In this document: piece by piece, positions 9,229 through 17,087 of the stretch | Numbering within the stretch: the stretch's first letter is position 1 | Layout of the letters: every line of letters begins with the position of its first letter | NCBI RefSeq assembly: GCF_000214415.1 | Contig: NC_015562.1 | Location: forward strand, 1,527,130-1,591,129 | Length of the DNA stretch: 64,000 nt | DNA from: Methanotorris igneus Kol 5 | GTDB taxonomy: Archaea > AGJL01 > Methanococci > Methanococcales > Methanococcaceae | Reading direction: 5' to 3' | Notes under the pieces: generated by a model | The model's database searches: none | Told to the model about the DNA's origin: nothing | The model's input: the letters and a program-made list of their open reading frames with translations, nothing else | Translations under genes and position numbers: made by a program

Positions 9229-9310
9229 TTTTTCTCCTTTCTGCTTTTATTCACAAAATTTGCTTAAATTCTTCTTATTTTTATAATTTTATTTTTATTT
9301 ATTTAGGTAT
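9229..9310 (+). terminator. T-rich termination region after the CBS gene
   Basis: Several runs of four to six T within about 80 bp directly after the stop codon, with no coding signal. The region probably ends the transcript of the CBS-HPF gene. It leads into the hairpin cluster at 9360-9435. Confidence 0.45.
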
Positions 9311-9359
9311 TTATAATTCACCTTTTAGTAAAAGTTGATTTAGTAAAAGTTGATCAATC

Positions 9360-9435
9360 GATGAAATCCTTCGGATTTCATCACCTAAACCTTCGGTTTG
9401 GAACGGATAGGATGCCTTGCTTTGCTCGGCATCCT
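9360..9435. repeat. Cluster of three intergenic hairpins
   Basis: Three inverted repeats stand side by side. At 9360-9382 there is a perfect 10-bp stem with a TTC triloop. At 9385-9401 a stem with the same CC-TTC-GG apex. At 9409-9435 an 8-bp stem (aggatgcc/ggcatcct) with an 11-base loop. The block is richer in G+C than its surroundings. A leftward reading frame across it has no family resemblance and was not called. Confidence 0.7.
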
Positions 9436-9503
9436 TCCTTAGCCTAGCTCTATTGTAAGCACTTTCCTTATTGACTATTAAATTTTGTTTAATGGTGTGT
9501 GCC

Positions 9504-9962
9504 ATGAAAAATAGAGAACTAAAAGTAAAACCTATACAAAACGGCACTGTTATAGACCACATCAAAAGTGGAAAGGCACTTGACGTTTATAACATCTTAA
9601 AGATACCGGATGATTTACCTGTTATGTTGGCTATGAATGTTCCTTCAAAAAAGATGGGCAAAAAGGACATTCTAAAAATAGAGGGATTAGAACTTGGCTC
9701 AGATGATGTAAATAAAATAGCTCTAATTGCCCCAGATGCGACAATAAATATTATAAGGAATGGTGAGGTTGTAGAGAAATTTAAAGTAAACATCCCAGAT
9801 TATATTGAAGGACTTTTAAAATGCACAAATCCAAATTGTATAACAAATAGGGAGAATGTTGAAGGAAAATTTGTCATAGAAAGCAAAAATCCATTAAAAA
9901 TTAGATGCAAATATTGCGAAAAATTCTTAAGTGCCATCATATATGACGGCTCTCCGCCCTAA
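9504..9962 (+). CDS. pyrI: Aspartate carbamoyltransferase regulatory chain
   Basis: PyrI is the zinc-binding regulatory chain that joins PyrB trimers and mediates CTP/ATP control of pyrimidine synthesis. The protein (about 152 residues) begins [20 protein letters not shown] with the nucleotide-binding N-domain. The zinc ligands are CTNPNC and, about 30 residues later, CKYC. The ATG at 9504 follows GGTG; upstream TTG and ATG codons lack a fitting site. The last residues (DGSPP) and the stop codon are written by a GC-rich hairpin: TAA lies in the loop of the stem at 9952-9971. The catalytic pyrB is not in the window. Confidence 0.93.
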   Translation: MKNRELKVKPIQNGTVIDHIKSGKALDVYNILKIPDDLPVMLAMNVPSKKMGKKDILKIEGLELGSDDVNKIALIAPDATINIIRNGEVVEKFKVNIPDYIEGLLKCTNPNCITNRENVEGKFVIESKNPLKIRCKYCEKFLSAIIYDGSPP

Positions 9963-10131
9963 AGGGCGGAGTTTCGGGAGAGCAGAGGTTAAAAACCTCG
10001 CCCTCCCCGGCTCCGCCAAAGCCACTACCCCTATCTCCGTTTAGGAGATTCGGGGATACCTTCTCTCAACACAACGCCCCCAGCGGTGGGATTTTCGAAA
10101 ATCCCACCCATTAATAACGTGGACTGGGGGC
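9952..10131. other. GC-rich island with many hairpins (ncRNA or mobile-element remnant candidate)
   Basis: About 180 bp far richer in G+C than the surrounding AT-rich DNA. Stems: 9952-9971 (ctccgccc/gggcggag, loop TAAA), 9985-9999 (gaggtt/aacctc), 10033-10049 (atctcc/ggagat) extended by cccc/gggg, and a perfect 24-bp palindrome at 10085-10108 enclosed by gcccccag (10076-10083) and ctgggggc (10124-10131). In hyperthermophiles with AT-rich genomes such islands often mark structured RNAs. It does not match RNase P, SRP or tRNA signatures on either strand. An IS200/IS605-type end is an alternative, since the gccc-TAAA-gggc stem recurs at 10395-10414. Confidence 0.5.
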
Positions 10132-10215
10132 AATAAATGATATGCTAAATTCGATTATATATAACTTATGCTTGTCCCACCCGCCTCCCCAATCTCCGAG
10201 CGCAAGCGAGGAGAG

Positions 10216-10363
10216 TATAGTTGTTTGCCTTACAAATGAACAAAAACTTCATTAAATTGTATGAAGTAATTAACCTTTATTTGGGATTTTACAATTGATT
10301 TATCATCCTTTTAAAAATTTAGTTGCATCTAAATTCATGCAAGAAATTTGGCAAACAACTATA
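10216..10363. mobile_element. MITE-like element with 14-bp perfect terminal inverted repeats
   Basis: The 14 bases TATAGTTGTTTGCC at 10216-10229 return exactly as the reverse complement at 10350-10363, giving a 148-bp unit with an AT-rich interior that codes for nothing recognisable. It sits between the GC-rich island and the AcnX small-subunit gene. One-ended relatives of the terminal motif occur at 2779-2790 (cgcaaacaacta) and near 16873-16886. Target-site duplications are not clear. Confidence 0.55.
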
Positions 10364-10414
10364 ACAAAAACCGTAGGTTTTTGTCAGAATTCATCACTGC
10401 CCTAAAGGGCGGTG
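10364..10414. repeat. Two adjacent hairpins
   Basis: A 9-bp stem with loop GTA at 10364-10384 (acaaaaacc/ggtttttgt) is followed by an 8-bp stem with loop TAAA at 10395-10414 (cactgccc/gggcggtg, one G-T pair). The second has the same core as the hairpin that ends pyrI. They belong to the hairpin family scattered through the intergenic DNA of this window. A forward frame over this stretch (10348-10563) was not accepted as a gene. Confidence 0.6.
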
Positions 10415-10471
10415 CTTTCTTAGCGACAACTAATGGTAATAATTTCGTTTTTATGGTTTTGAGGGATAAAT

Positions 10472-10861
10472 ATGGAGTTGAGAGGAAGGAGCATATCAAA
10501 GGGCATTGCAGAGGGGATAGCAATTGTATCGAAAGAACCCTTCTCTTTTTTGGGAGGGGTTAATGAAAAAGGCATTATAATCGATAAAAATAGTGAACTC
10601 TATGGAGAGAGTTTAAAAGATAAAATATTTGTGTTTCCTTATGGGAAAGGAAGCACCGTTGGTTCTTATGTAATTTATGGTCTTGCAAAAAGAGGAATTT
10701 TGAAGGGCATTGTTAATAAAGAATGCGAGCCAATTGTATCCACTGGGGCAATTTTAGGAAAAATTCCACTTGTCGATAAAGTTGATATAGAAAAAATAAA
10801 GAATGGAGATAGGATTGTTGTTGATGGAAATAGAGGTATTGTTATTATAAAAGAAGAGTAA
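10472..10861 (+). CDS. AcnX small subunit (predicted phosphomevalonate dehydratase small subunit)
   Basis: A 129-residue DUF126/AcnX-type small subunit. Such proteins form a swivelling beta/alpha domain that pairs with a large iron-sulphur subunit. In archaea this pair dehydrates phosphomevalonate in the modified mevalonate route to isoprenoid lipids. Family features seen: the start MELRGRSISKGIAEGIAIVS, the serine-containing active loop VFPYGKGSTVGSYVIYGL, and the end GDRIVVDGNRGIVIIKE. GAGGGA at 10461-10466 sets the start. The large subunit gene is not in the window. Confidence 0.88.
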   Translation: MELRGRSISKGIAEGIAIVSKEPFSFLGGVNEKGIIIDKNSELYGESLKDKIFVFPYGKGSTVGSYVIYGLAKRGILKGIVNKECEPIVSTGAILGKIPLVDKVDIEKIKNGDRIVVDGNRGIVIIKEE

Positions 10862-10998
10862 AAATAATGGCAAACTAAATAACTAACGAAAACAAAATAG
10901 TGAAAAGTCTAAATTAATTCCTATTTTTGGGAATTAAAAATAATTTAACAGTTTTCTATTTTAACACAATTAAAATTAAAATTTATAAGGTGATTAAC

Positions 10999-12018
10999 AT
11001 GAGAAAAAAAGGAGATGCTAACCCATTTAAAAAGATGCCAACTATTTTAACCCCAGAAGAACTTATGGACAAAGCCTATAGAAGAGGTGAAAAGGTAGCA
11101 AGTGAATTAAGGACTACACTAATAGGTGTTCCAAAATTACTTAAATCAAGAACCGTTGAGGAACACAAAATTAGAACCATGGCATCTGTGGTTTCAGATA
11201 ACTTATTAAAAATCATATCAAAAACCCCATCAATAGACAGGTTGAAGCCATTCTATAAAGAACTTGTAGAAGTTATGGTTGGAATTGATGAATTTAAAAA
11301 ATCACTTGGTGCCGTGAAATGGGCGTCAGACCTTGTAAAGAAACTTGGTAATGAATATGCAAAAAAAGCAAGGAGGGCAAAAACTCCAAAAGAAGCATCA
11401 GGGTTTAGGAGAGAGTTTGTTGGAAGAACAGCATCTATATTAAAGCAAATTTATCCTAACTTGGCATTTCTTGCTGTTGCAAGGGAGAAATTAAAAGACC
11501 TCCCAACAGTGAAGGAGTTGCCAACATTAGTTATAGCAGGATATCCTAACGTTGGAAAATCAACACTTTTAAGAAAGTTAACCGGTGCGGAGCCAGAAAT
11601 TAATTCCTACCCTTTCACAACAAAGGGGTTAAACGTTGGTTATATTGGAGAAGATATTCAAGTTGTTGATACTCCAGGGGTGTTGGATAGGCCATTATAT
11701 GAGAGGAATGACATTGAATTGCAGGCAGTTCTTGCATTGAATTATTTGGCAAATATGATTTTGTTTGTGTTAGATCCAAGTGAATACTGTGGGTATAGCA
11801 TAGAGGAGCAACTAAATTTATTAAAAGAGGTTAGTGACTTGTTTAAGGTGCCGATAATTGTTGCAATAAACAAAATTGATTTAGTTGATGGGGAGAGGTT
11901 GAAGGAAATTGAAGAAAAACTTAAAGATTACAGAGTAATAAAAATATCAGCAGATAAGGATATAGGGCTTGATGAGTTGAAGAAAATCATTGTTGATGAA
12001 CTTTTGAGAACTGAATAA
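10999..12018 (+). CDS. NOG1-family GTPase
   Basis: A 339-residue Obg/NOG1-type GTPase; relatives act in assembly of the large ribosomal subunit. The N-terminal helical region (1-165) is basic. The G domain shows G1 AGYPNVGKST, G2 around SYPFTTKGLNVG, G3 VVDTPGVLDRP, G4 INKIDL and a G5-like KISADKD. The ATG at 10999 follows GGTGA (10989-10993) by 5 nt; an upstream in-frame codon at 10927 lacks a site. In my memory of M. jannaschii the homologue (MJ1408) lies close to pyrI (MJ1406), and the same closeness is seen here. Confidence 0.92.
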   Translation: MRKKGDANPFKKMPTILTPEELMDKAYRRGEKVASELRTTLIGVPKLLKSRTVEEHKIRTMASVVSDNLLKIISKTPSIDRLKPFYKELVEVMVGIDEFKKSLGAVKWASDLVKKLGNEYAKKARRAKTPKEASGFRREFVGRTASILKQIYPNLAFLAVAREKLKDLPTVKELPTLVIAGYPNVGKSTLLRKLTGAEPEINSYPFTTKGLNVGYIGEDIQVVDTPGVLDRPLYERNDIELQAVLALNYLANMILFVLDPSEYCGYSIEEQLNLLKEVSDLFKVPIIVAINKIDLVDGERLKEIEEKLKDYRVIKISADKDIGLDELKKIIVDELLRTE

Positions 12019-12122
12019 CTATTTTATTTTCTATTTTTTGATTTTTTATTTTTTGACTTTATGAAATGATTAGAAAGTGTAATGAAGAACTATAAAAAAT
12101 TTGGTCAAAAATAAAAATTGAG
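12019..12122. terminator. Convergent T-rich terminators
   Basis: Between the rightward GTPase gene and the leftward polymerase gene, the first half has T-runs on the plus strand (12019-12060) and the second half has A-runs, which are T-runs on the minus strand (12090-12118). This two-sided pattern suits termination of both transcripts. No stem is needed for archaeal termination. Confidence 0.45.
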
Positions 12123-13385
12123 TTAATGTAGAGTAGTTGTTATTTTATTTTTAAATGCTTCTTTTAAACACAATAAAAATCCAATTACATAAAACAAAAC
12201 GACCTCAAAATCTAAGATGCCTGTTTCTATTCCAACGAGTAAATATGCAACCATTATGGAATAAAACCCCAAACAGATACCTTTAACCTTTTTTGCCACT
12301 TTATAACAAAAGCCCATAATTATGCCAAGGATTCCAAAGTATGGGATAAGTCCTAAAATGCCATAATCCATTACAACAGCCCCAAAGATCGTTGGTGTTA
12401 TTGTAACCCCACCAACGCCAATGCTATTTGCTATTATTGTTCTTGGTCCACTTGAAGGTCCTGGAATTAGATTCCAAGATGAGAAGATTGATGCATGGAC
12501 AACCCCATTAAAATAGCCAGCGTAATTTTGGATTAGGATGTCTAAGATGCTCATAGTTAAGTTTATTCTTGATGTTATTGGATTCCCTTCAACACCAAGC
12601 ACATACAACCTAAAAACTGACAGACCAAACAAAACCAAAAATATAAGCAAAAATAGTAACAAAACATCTTTTGTTTTTATTTTGTTTGAGTAATACACAC
12701 TAAATGCAGTTGCCAATAGCAAAACCATAACTTGTGTTCTATAACCTAAAAGTCCTATGAACATTGAGAATATTAAAGAATAGACAATAATCCTTTTTAT
12801 ATTTATTGTGTTGTCAGAGAATAAGGACAATTCAAACTTACAGAAATCTTTAAGGAAATGTTTTATTTTTGATATTTCATTAAATTTGGGCAGTGTATTT
12901 TTAGAGATTTCATTTAATTTTGAAGAACTTACAACTATTGCCCATCCAAGGGGAAGAAGATGAGAAAGCATAGTAAATTGAACATTCAAAAACTTTCTTG
13001 ATGCAGGTTCAAACAGTGGAATTCCTCTAACCCAAATTAAATCAAGAATTGTAAAAATAATCCCAATTAATATGAGAAATACTCCGATTTTATACCAAAA
13101 AATATTATGTGGATTATAACTTTTTTTAATATTTAATTCTCCCCACTTTTCTCCAACTTCAAAAGAAACATAAAAAAACAACGACGACAACAATACCAAA
13201 ATTGATGTTGTTATTGAAACATTGGAAAACACCAAAAATAAACAAACCAAAAATAAAAAGAGATGATTGGGTTTTATTTCCAACTGATTTATGTTTATTT
13301 TCTCAAAGAGATTAAGTAAAATCTTTTGGATTTTGCAGCTCTTAGCTTCGCTTCGATTTTGAAAATCTTTGATTTTTAAGACCAT
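12123..13385 (-). CDS. Oligosaccharide repeat unit polymerase (Wzy-like) membrane protein
   Basis: A 420-residue protein with about ten to twelve membrane helices. A loop near residues 290-340 (NLIPGPSSGPRTIIANSI, then GGVTITPTIFGAVVMDYGILG) resembles the O-antigen/oligosaccharide polymerase family. Such proteins join lipid-linked glycan repeats on the outer membrane face. The ATG at 13385 overlaps the end of the upstream gene by 10 bp, indicating an operon. The first 25 codons (VLKIKDFQNRSEAKSCKIQK) are hydrophilic and are encoded by hairpin-forming repeat DNA, so the N-terminus may have been altered by a repeat. Confidence 0.75.
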   Translation of the reverse strand: MVLKIKDFQNRSEAKSCKIQKILLNLFEKININQLEIKPNHLFLFLVCLFLVFSNVSITTSILVLLSSLFFYVSFEVGEKWGELNIKKSYNPHNIFWYKIGVFLILIGIIFTILDLIWVRGIPLFEPASRKFLNVQFTMLSHLLPLGWAIVVSSSKLNEISKNTLPKFNEISKIKHFLKDFCKFELSLFSDNTINIKRIIVYSLIFSMFIGLLGYRTQVMVLLLATAFSVYYSNKIKTKDVLLLFLLIFLVLFGLSVFRLYVLGVEGNPITSRINLTMSILDILIQNYAGYFNGVVHASIFSSWNLIPGPSSGPRTIIANSIGVGGVTITPTIFGAVVMDYGILGLIPYFGILGIIMGFCYKVAKKVKGICLGFYSIMVAYLLVGIETGILDFEVVLFYVIGFLLCLKEAFKNKITTTLH

Positions 13386-14128
13386 GTTATCAGCCTTACG
13401 TCATTAAATTTTAATTTACTCATGTTTATTTGGCTTATTGTTTCATTAACTATAATATAAACGTCTAAATTTGAAGTTGTTATGTTCTCTGGTTTTAATA
13501 AGTTATCTAAATCATCCAAATAATCTAAATTTACCTTACCGTTGAAAATTACCCCGCCAAAAGTAAAATACAGGTTAGCATTTGGTATAGAATACTGAAT
13601 ATAGTTCTTTATCTTTTGTTGCTCAGATGGGGAATAGGTTTTTGAATCAATACCAAAAGTTCCATAGACATAAACATCTAAAACTGTTAAATGCTCTGGA
13701 ATGTCTATCTTGGTTTTTATATCTTTGAATGAATGTGCATTGATAGGGGCTAATTCATACTTTATTATGGTGTTTCCCAATGGCATTAATTTTATTTTAT
13801 TTGCCGCTATATCTTCTTTTGATGCTAATTTTCCTCCAATCGTTATTGTTTGGTTTTTGTATATAGCAAATAAGGTTCCCCCATTAGCTTTTGTGATTAA
13901 AACTTTATCTTTAAATTCTTCATTTGATGATGTCCATCTACCCTCTATCTCCGCATATAATGGAAAACCTTTTTTTATAATCTTATCTGCAATCCACGCA
14001 CATTTATACATCTCATCTCCACTAAACTCAGTGTTGTTATTACTTTTCAAAAACTTATATCCAACTGCAAAAGAGGTTGTAAGTATTGCCACTACGACCA
14101 AAATTTCTAAGAGCGTTATTTTCTTCAT
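13376..14128 (-). CDS. Membrane-anchored extracytoplasmic protein, unknown function
   Basis: A 250-residue protein with one N-terminal membrane helix (ITLLEILVVVAILTTSFAVGY) followed by a soluble, mostly beta-strand domain that should lie outside the cell. I do not recognise the family. The start is the ATG at 14128, 5 nt after GGAGGG; the TTG at 14131 is too close. It lies between sppA (12-bp gap) and the Wzy-like gene (10-bp overlap), all leftward, so it is expressed with an envelope peptidase and a glycan polymerase. A role in surface-layer handling is a guess from context only. Confidence 0.75.
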   Translation of the reverse strand: MKKITLLEILVVVAILTTSFAVGYKFLKSNNNTEFSGDEMYKCAWIADKIIKKGFPLYAEIEGRWTSSNEEFKDKVLITKANGGTLFAIYKNQTITIGGKLASKEDIAANKIKLMPLGNTIIKYELAPINAHSFKDIKTKIDIPEHLTVLDVYVYGTFGIDSKTYSPSEQQKIKNYIQYSIPNANLYFTFGGVIFNGKVNLDYLDDLDNLLKPENITTSNLDVYIIVNETISQINMSKLKFNDVRLITWS

Positions 14129-14140
14129 CAACTCCCTCCA

Positions 14141-15067
14141 TTAGTTCATAATGTATGTTTTGTATGGTTTATAGTCCATTTTTACCAAAACTTCACCTAG
14201 TCCTTCCCCAATCCCATAACCAAAACTATAAAGCAAACTATAAAGCACATTAAATAATCCGAAGTCCTCACCTTTGTATTCAACGACTTTTGGAGTTGTT
14301 ATATTTGCCAATTTTGCGGTTATGTTGATGGCATCTTCTTCTGTTCCAACTTCATCAACTAAGCCGACTTTTTTAGCATCACTTCCCATGTATATCTTTC
14401 CATTCGCAATTTTTAATGTTTCATTTATAGTTAAGTTCCTATTCTCCGCAACCCAAATTACAAAATCCATATATGTTTCGTTTATCATCTTTTCTAAATA
14501 TTCTCTCTCCTCCTCTGTCATTGGTCTATATGGTGAAGCAATGTCTTTGTATTTCCCAGCTTTTATAACTGTTACATTGATACCTAATTTCTTCATCAAG
14601 CCATAATAATGTAAAACATCCATTCTAACTCCAATACTTCCAACAATTGAGTGCTTTTCTGCAATAATGTAATCTGCTGGGCATGCAACCATATATGCCC
14701 CAGAAGCTCCAATGGTTTCTATGTAAGCTACGACTGGCTTTTTCTTTGCGACTTCTTTTACCTTTCTTGCGAGTTTCTCGCTTGCTATAACTTCTCCTCC
14801 AGGAGAGTTGATTTTTAAAAGAATGGCTTTTATGTTACTGTCTTTTTCAGCTCTGTCGAGTAAATCTATATAATCCAATGCACCCATTTTTCTATGCCCA
14901 AAAAGTCCAGAATCTTCTGATTTTAGAACTATGGGACCTTCTATATTTATTACAGCAATATTTCCTCTACCAAAATCAAAATCTGAAAAGAGGATCAAGG
15001 TTCCTCCGACCACTAATGCAAGTATTAAAATAAAAATAAAACCCATAGCAATATACAATTTTCTCAT
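14141..15067 (-). CDS. sppA: Signal peptide peptidase SppA-like serine protease (S49)
   Basis: A 308-residue membrane-bound protease that degrades cleaved signal peptides or other membrane fragments. One N-terminal helix (MGFIFILILALVVGGTLILF) anchors an S49 domain. The Ser-Lys pair appears as the serine in ETIGASGAYMVACPADY and the lysine in VIKAGKYKDIASPYRPM; ILLKINSPGGEV is the typical ClpP-fold strand. The length fits short archaeal SppA, which has a single domain instead of the double domain of E. coli. GGTGA lies 5 nt before the ATG. It is the first gene of a three-gene leftward unit. Confidence 0.93.
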   Translation of the reverse strand: MRKLYIAMGFIFILILALVVGGTLILFSDFDFGRGNIAVINIEGPIVLKSEDSGLFGHRKMGALDYIDLLDRAEKDSNIKAILLKINSPGGEVIASEKLARKVKEVAKKKPVVAYIETIGASGAYMVACPADYIIAEKHSIVGSIGVRMDVLHYYGLMKKLGINVTVIKAGKYKDIASPYRPMTEEEREYLEKMINETYMDFVIWVAENRNLTINETLKIANGKIYMGSDAKKVGLVDEVGTEEDAINITAKLANITTPKVVEYKGEDFGLFNVLYSLLYSFGYGIGEGLGEVLVKMDYKPYKTYIMN

Positions 15068-15124
15068 AATATCACCACAACCTCATTAAAAAAATAAAAC
15101 AAATAAATTTAGTATAGAATAAAT

Positions 15125-15886
15125 TTAGATTGTCAAATTGAACAATTTCTTTGCGTTTTCGTGTGAAACAAGGTTTATAATCTCTTTATCAACATCATTT
15201 AGCTTCATCTTTAATACTGTTTTTGGTACACTTAGTATATCAGATGGTGCTGATGATGAATCACTATCTAACAAGATCTTTTCCCCACCAAATTCTTTAA
15301 CAATTTCAACTGCTTCCATTGGGGTTAATTTACTTGGTTGGACGGTTAAGCCAGCATAGCATCCAATATCAAGAACGTCCTTCACTGTATTTTTGTTGCA
15401 GTGGTCAATAACAATCTTTTCATTCTTTAAGTCGAGTGAATTTATTTCCTCTATTATAATTTTTGTTATCTCTTCTTTATTTCTTCTTGGAGTGTGAACA
15501 ACTGCAGGCAAATCTAACTCCTTCGCCAACAACAACTGCTTTATAAATACATCTTTTTCTTCTTTTGTTGCCTTTTCTAATCCAATCTCCCCTATCCCAA
15601 CAACAACGTCATTTTTAACAAAATCTTTTATCTTTTCAATAGCATTTTCGTAATCTTTTGGTATTGCCCTTGGATGGATACCAACGCACACAAACAATTT
15701 TAGCCCATTTTCCTGTGCTCTTTTCACATCATTATTAATTAATCTCTCAACATGGGAAACCCAAGCATCAGAGGATTTCATTTCAAATGGGTCATGAGCT
15801 AATGTTATCGCTCCATCCATACATAATGCCATCATCTCAAAGTCCTCATAAGGTCTTGTATCTGCATGGATATGTGCATCAATCAT
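15125..15886 (-). CDS. TatD-related metal-dependent hydrolase
   Basis: A 253-residue amidohydrolase-fold protein. Metal ligands are visible: IDAHIHAD at the N-terminus, [40 protein letters not shown] and ILLDSDSSS near the C-terminus. TatD relatives are metal-dependent nucleases or phosphoesterases. The substrate of this archaeal branch is unknown. The start is the ATG at 15886, because the GTG at 15895 lies in the GGGGTGGGA site. It is 58 bp upstream of sppA in the same direction. Confidence 0.85.
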   Translation of the reverse strand: MIDAHIHADTRPYEDFEMMALCMDGAITLAHDPFEMKSSDAWVSHVERLINNDVKRAQENGLKLFVCVGIHPRAIPKDYENAIEKIKDFVKNDVVVGIGEIGLEKATKEEKDVFIKQLLLAKELDLPAVVHTPRRNKEEITKIIIEEINSLDLKNEKIVIDHCNKNTVKDVLDIGCYAGLTVQPSKLTPMEAVEIVKEFGGEKILLDSDSSSAPSDILSVPKTVLKMKLNDVDKEIINLVSHENAKKLFNLTI

Positions 15887-15898
15887 TATTCCCACCCC

Positions 15899-16320
15899 TT
15901 ATTGTATAATATTGTTGTATTTTTCCAAAATATTGCTAATTATATCTTCAAAATCATAATTATCCACAAATTTATCTAAGACATTTATCACATCTTCAGC
16001 ATACTTTTTTGATGGTGATAGTTGGTTCAATAACCTTAATATATACATTACAAAGTCATTTTCACATTTTTTTAGTGCGTCTATGCATTTGCATATTATA
16101 CTATCGATGTCTTCATCCTTAACAACCAATTTTGGTATTATTGATATTAATCTCCTTTTTCAGTCTATTTTTCATCGTCAATTAAACTTAACAGTTCTGG
16201 TAGTAATGTATTTGCTACACTTTCGTATCTCGAATTTAATAAATGTTCTACAACATTTAGCATTTCTATTCTAATTGTTGGATGTGTATCATTTAAAAAC
16301 TTTTTTATTTTTTTATTGTT
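15899..16320 (-). pseudogene. Decayed helical-repeat (HEAT-like) gene
   Basis: Two leftward segments read as one protein only if a frameshift is allowed. The first, from about 16310 down to a TAG at 16165-16167, gives HPTIRIEMLNVVEHLL and ANTLLPELLSLIDDE. The second, in another frame from about 16156 to 15899, gives RLISIIPKLVVKDEDIDSII and then more amphipathic helices. The pattern of paired helices is HEAT-like. There is no start with a ribosome binding site, and stops lie upstream, so the 5' end is also lost. The 76-codon open part could be annotated as a gene, but decay explains it better. Confidence 0.6.
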
Positions 16321-16527
16321 GGAATTCTAATTCTCATCACGTATTTAAATATTTATGAATGTTAATTAATTTCTTTCATCTTTTTAATGGTATTGCTTGT
16401 TAATAATAAAATTATAAAGAATTCCATAAAGTAATAATATCTAACTTTTATCTCACACTTAAATATTTATGAACATGAATTAACTTCATTTTGATTAGTA
16501 GCAATCTCATCAATCCCTTAGCCCTTT

Positions 16528-16677
16528 TTAATACTTGATTTTATTGTATCCAACTATTTCTTTTGCAATCTCATGCTTATTATATAATAACACCAATTCA
16601 TGGAGGACATAAGCCATTTCTTTGTAATATTTGCCATTGTGGTATCCCAAAATTATATTCGTATGCGTTAGAAAATT
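16528..16677 (-). pseudogene. C-terminal gene fragment, helical-repeat-like
   Basis: A leftward frame of about 49 codons ends at TAA 16528-16530 and reads NFLTHTNIILGYHNGKYYKE then MAYVLHELVLLYNKHEIAKE. It looks like real protein (TPR-like helices) but has no start codon with a ribosome binding site. The hairpin at 16679-16700 begins directly where homology would continue. It is probably the tail of a gene destroyed by, or joined to, a repeat element. Family not identified. Confidence 0.45.
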
Positions 16678-16678
16678 T

Positions 16679-16700
16679 GGCAAAACCTTTAGGTTTTGCC
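16679..16700. repeat. Perfect hairpin ggcaaaacc/ggttttgcc
   Basis: A 9-bp perfect stem with loop TTTA, directly next to the gene fragment at 16528-16677. It has the same design (stem of about nine, loop of three to four) as the hairpins at 9360, 10364 and 16844. Confidence 0.65.
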
Positions 16701-17087
16701 GTATAATTTGGAAATATGCTATTGGTAAATTTTTAATGATTATAGAGCTATTTCAAATTTTAATGAATGCATAACGATTATTTAAAAATTCATTAACGTA
16801 TAAATAAGTTTAAAAATCCACTGCAACATTCGGTTGCAGGGAAGTTGAATAATCGTAGATTATTCAACTATTTCGCACACGACTATATTTCGCATCAGTA
16901 AGTAATAAAAAGGTATTTGGTGTAAATAATATCGGTAATATGAAGGGACAAAACATGACGATAAAAGTTTGGTTAAAAATTATGCTTAAATATTAAATTA
17001 AATATTAATCTCTTTATGTGGAATTATCACTCTTTAAGTTTGAAAATATAAACTTTAAAAGAATAAAACAATACCAAGGTAGTAAGA
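16701..17087. other. Intergenic DNA with hairpins and a short repeat end
   Basis: No gene is seen in this stretch. It holds a 7-bp stem at 16821-16839 (ctgcaac/gttgcag, loop attcg), then an 11-bp perfect stem at 16844-16868 (gttgaataatc/gattattcaac, loop gta), and a motif near 16870-16886 (tttcgcacacgactata) similar to the terminal repeats of the element at 10216-10363. From about 16975 the DNA is AT-rich with TTAAATATT stretches that may hold the promoter of the next gene. Confidence 0.55.

Noticed and set aside
9311-9565. Leftward 84-codon frame over the hairpin cluster
   Set aside because: Its middle (for example QTEGLGDEIRRISS) is the translation of hairpin repeats and it overlaps the start of pyrI on the other strand.
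10076-10131. H/ACA guide RNA
   Set aside because: The two stems are joined by strongly unequal loops and no ACA box follows at the right distance.
9952-10200. RNase P RNA, SRP RNA or tRNA in the GC-rich island
   Set aside because: No conserved RNase P or SRP motifs and no tRNA cloverleaf (T-loop GGTTCRAATCC) could be found on either strand.
10348-10563. Forward 71-codon frame before the AcnX small subunit
   Set aside because: It runs through two hairpins and then overlaps the well-supported gene at 10472 in another frame, and has no protein-like pattern.
15899-16129. Intact 76-residue gene after the TatD-like gene
   Set aside because: The matching upstream part in another frame shows that the open stretch is the remainder of a frameshifted longer gene.
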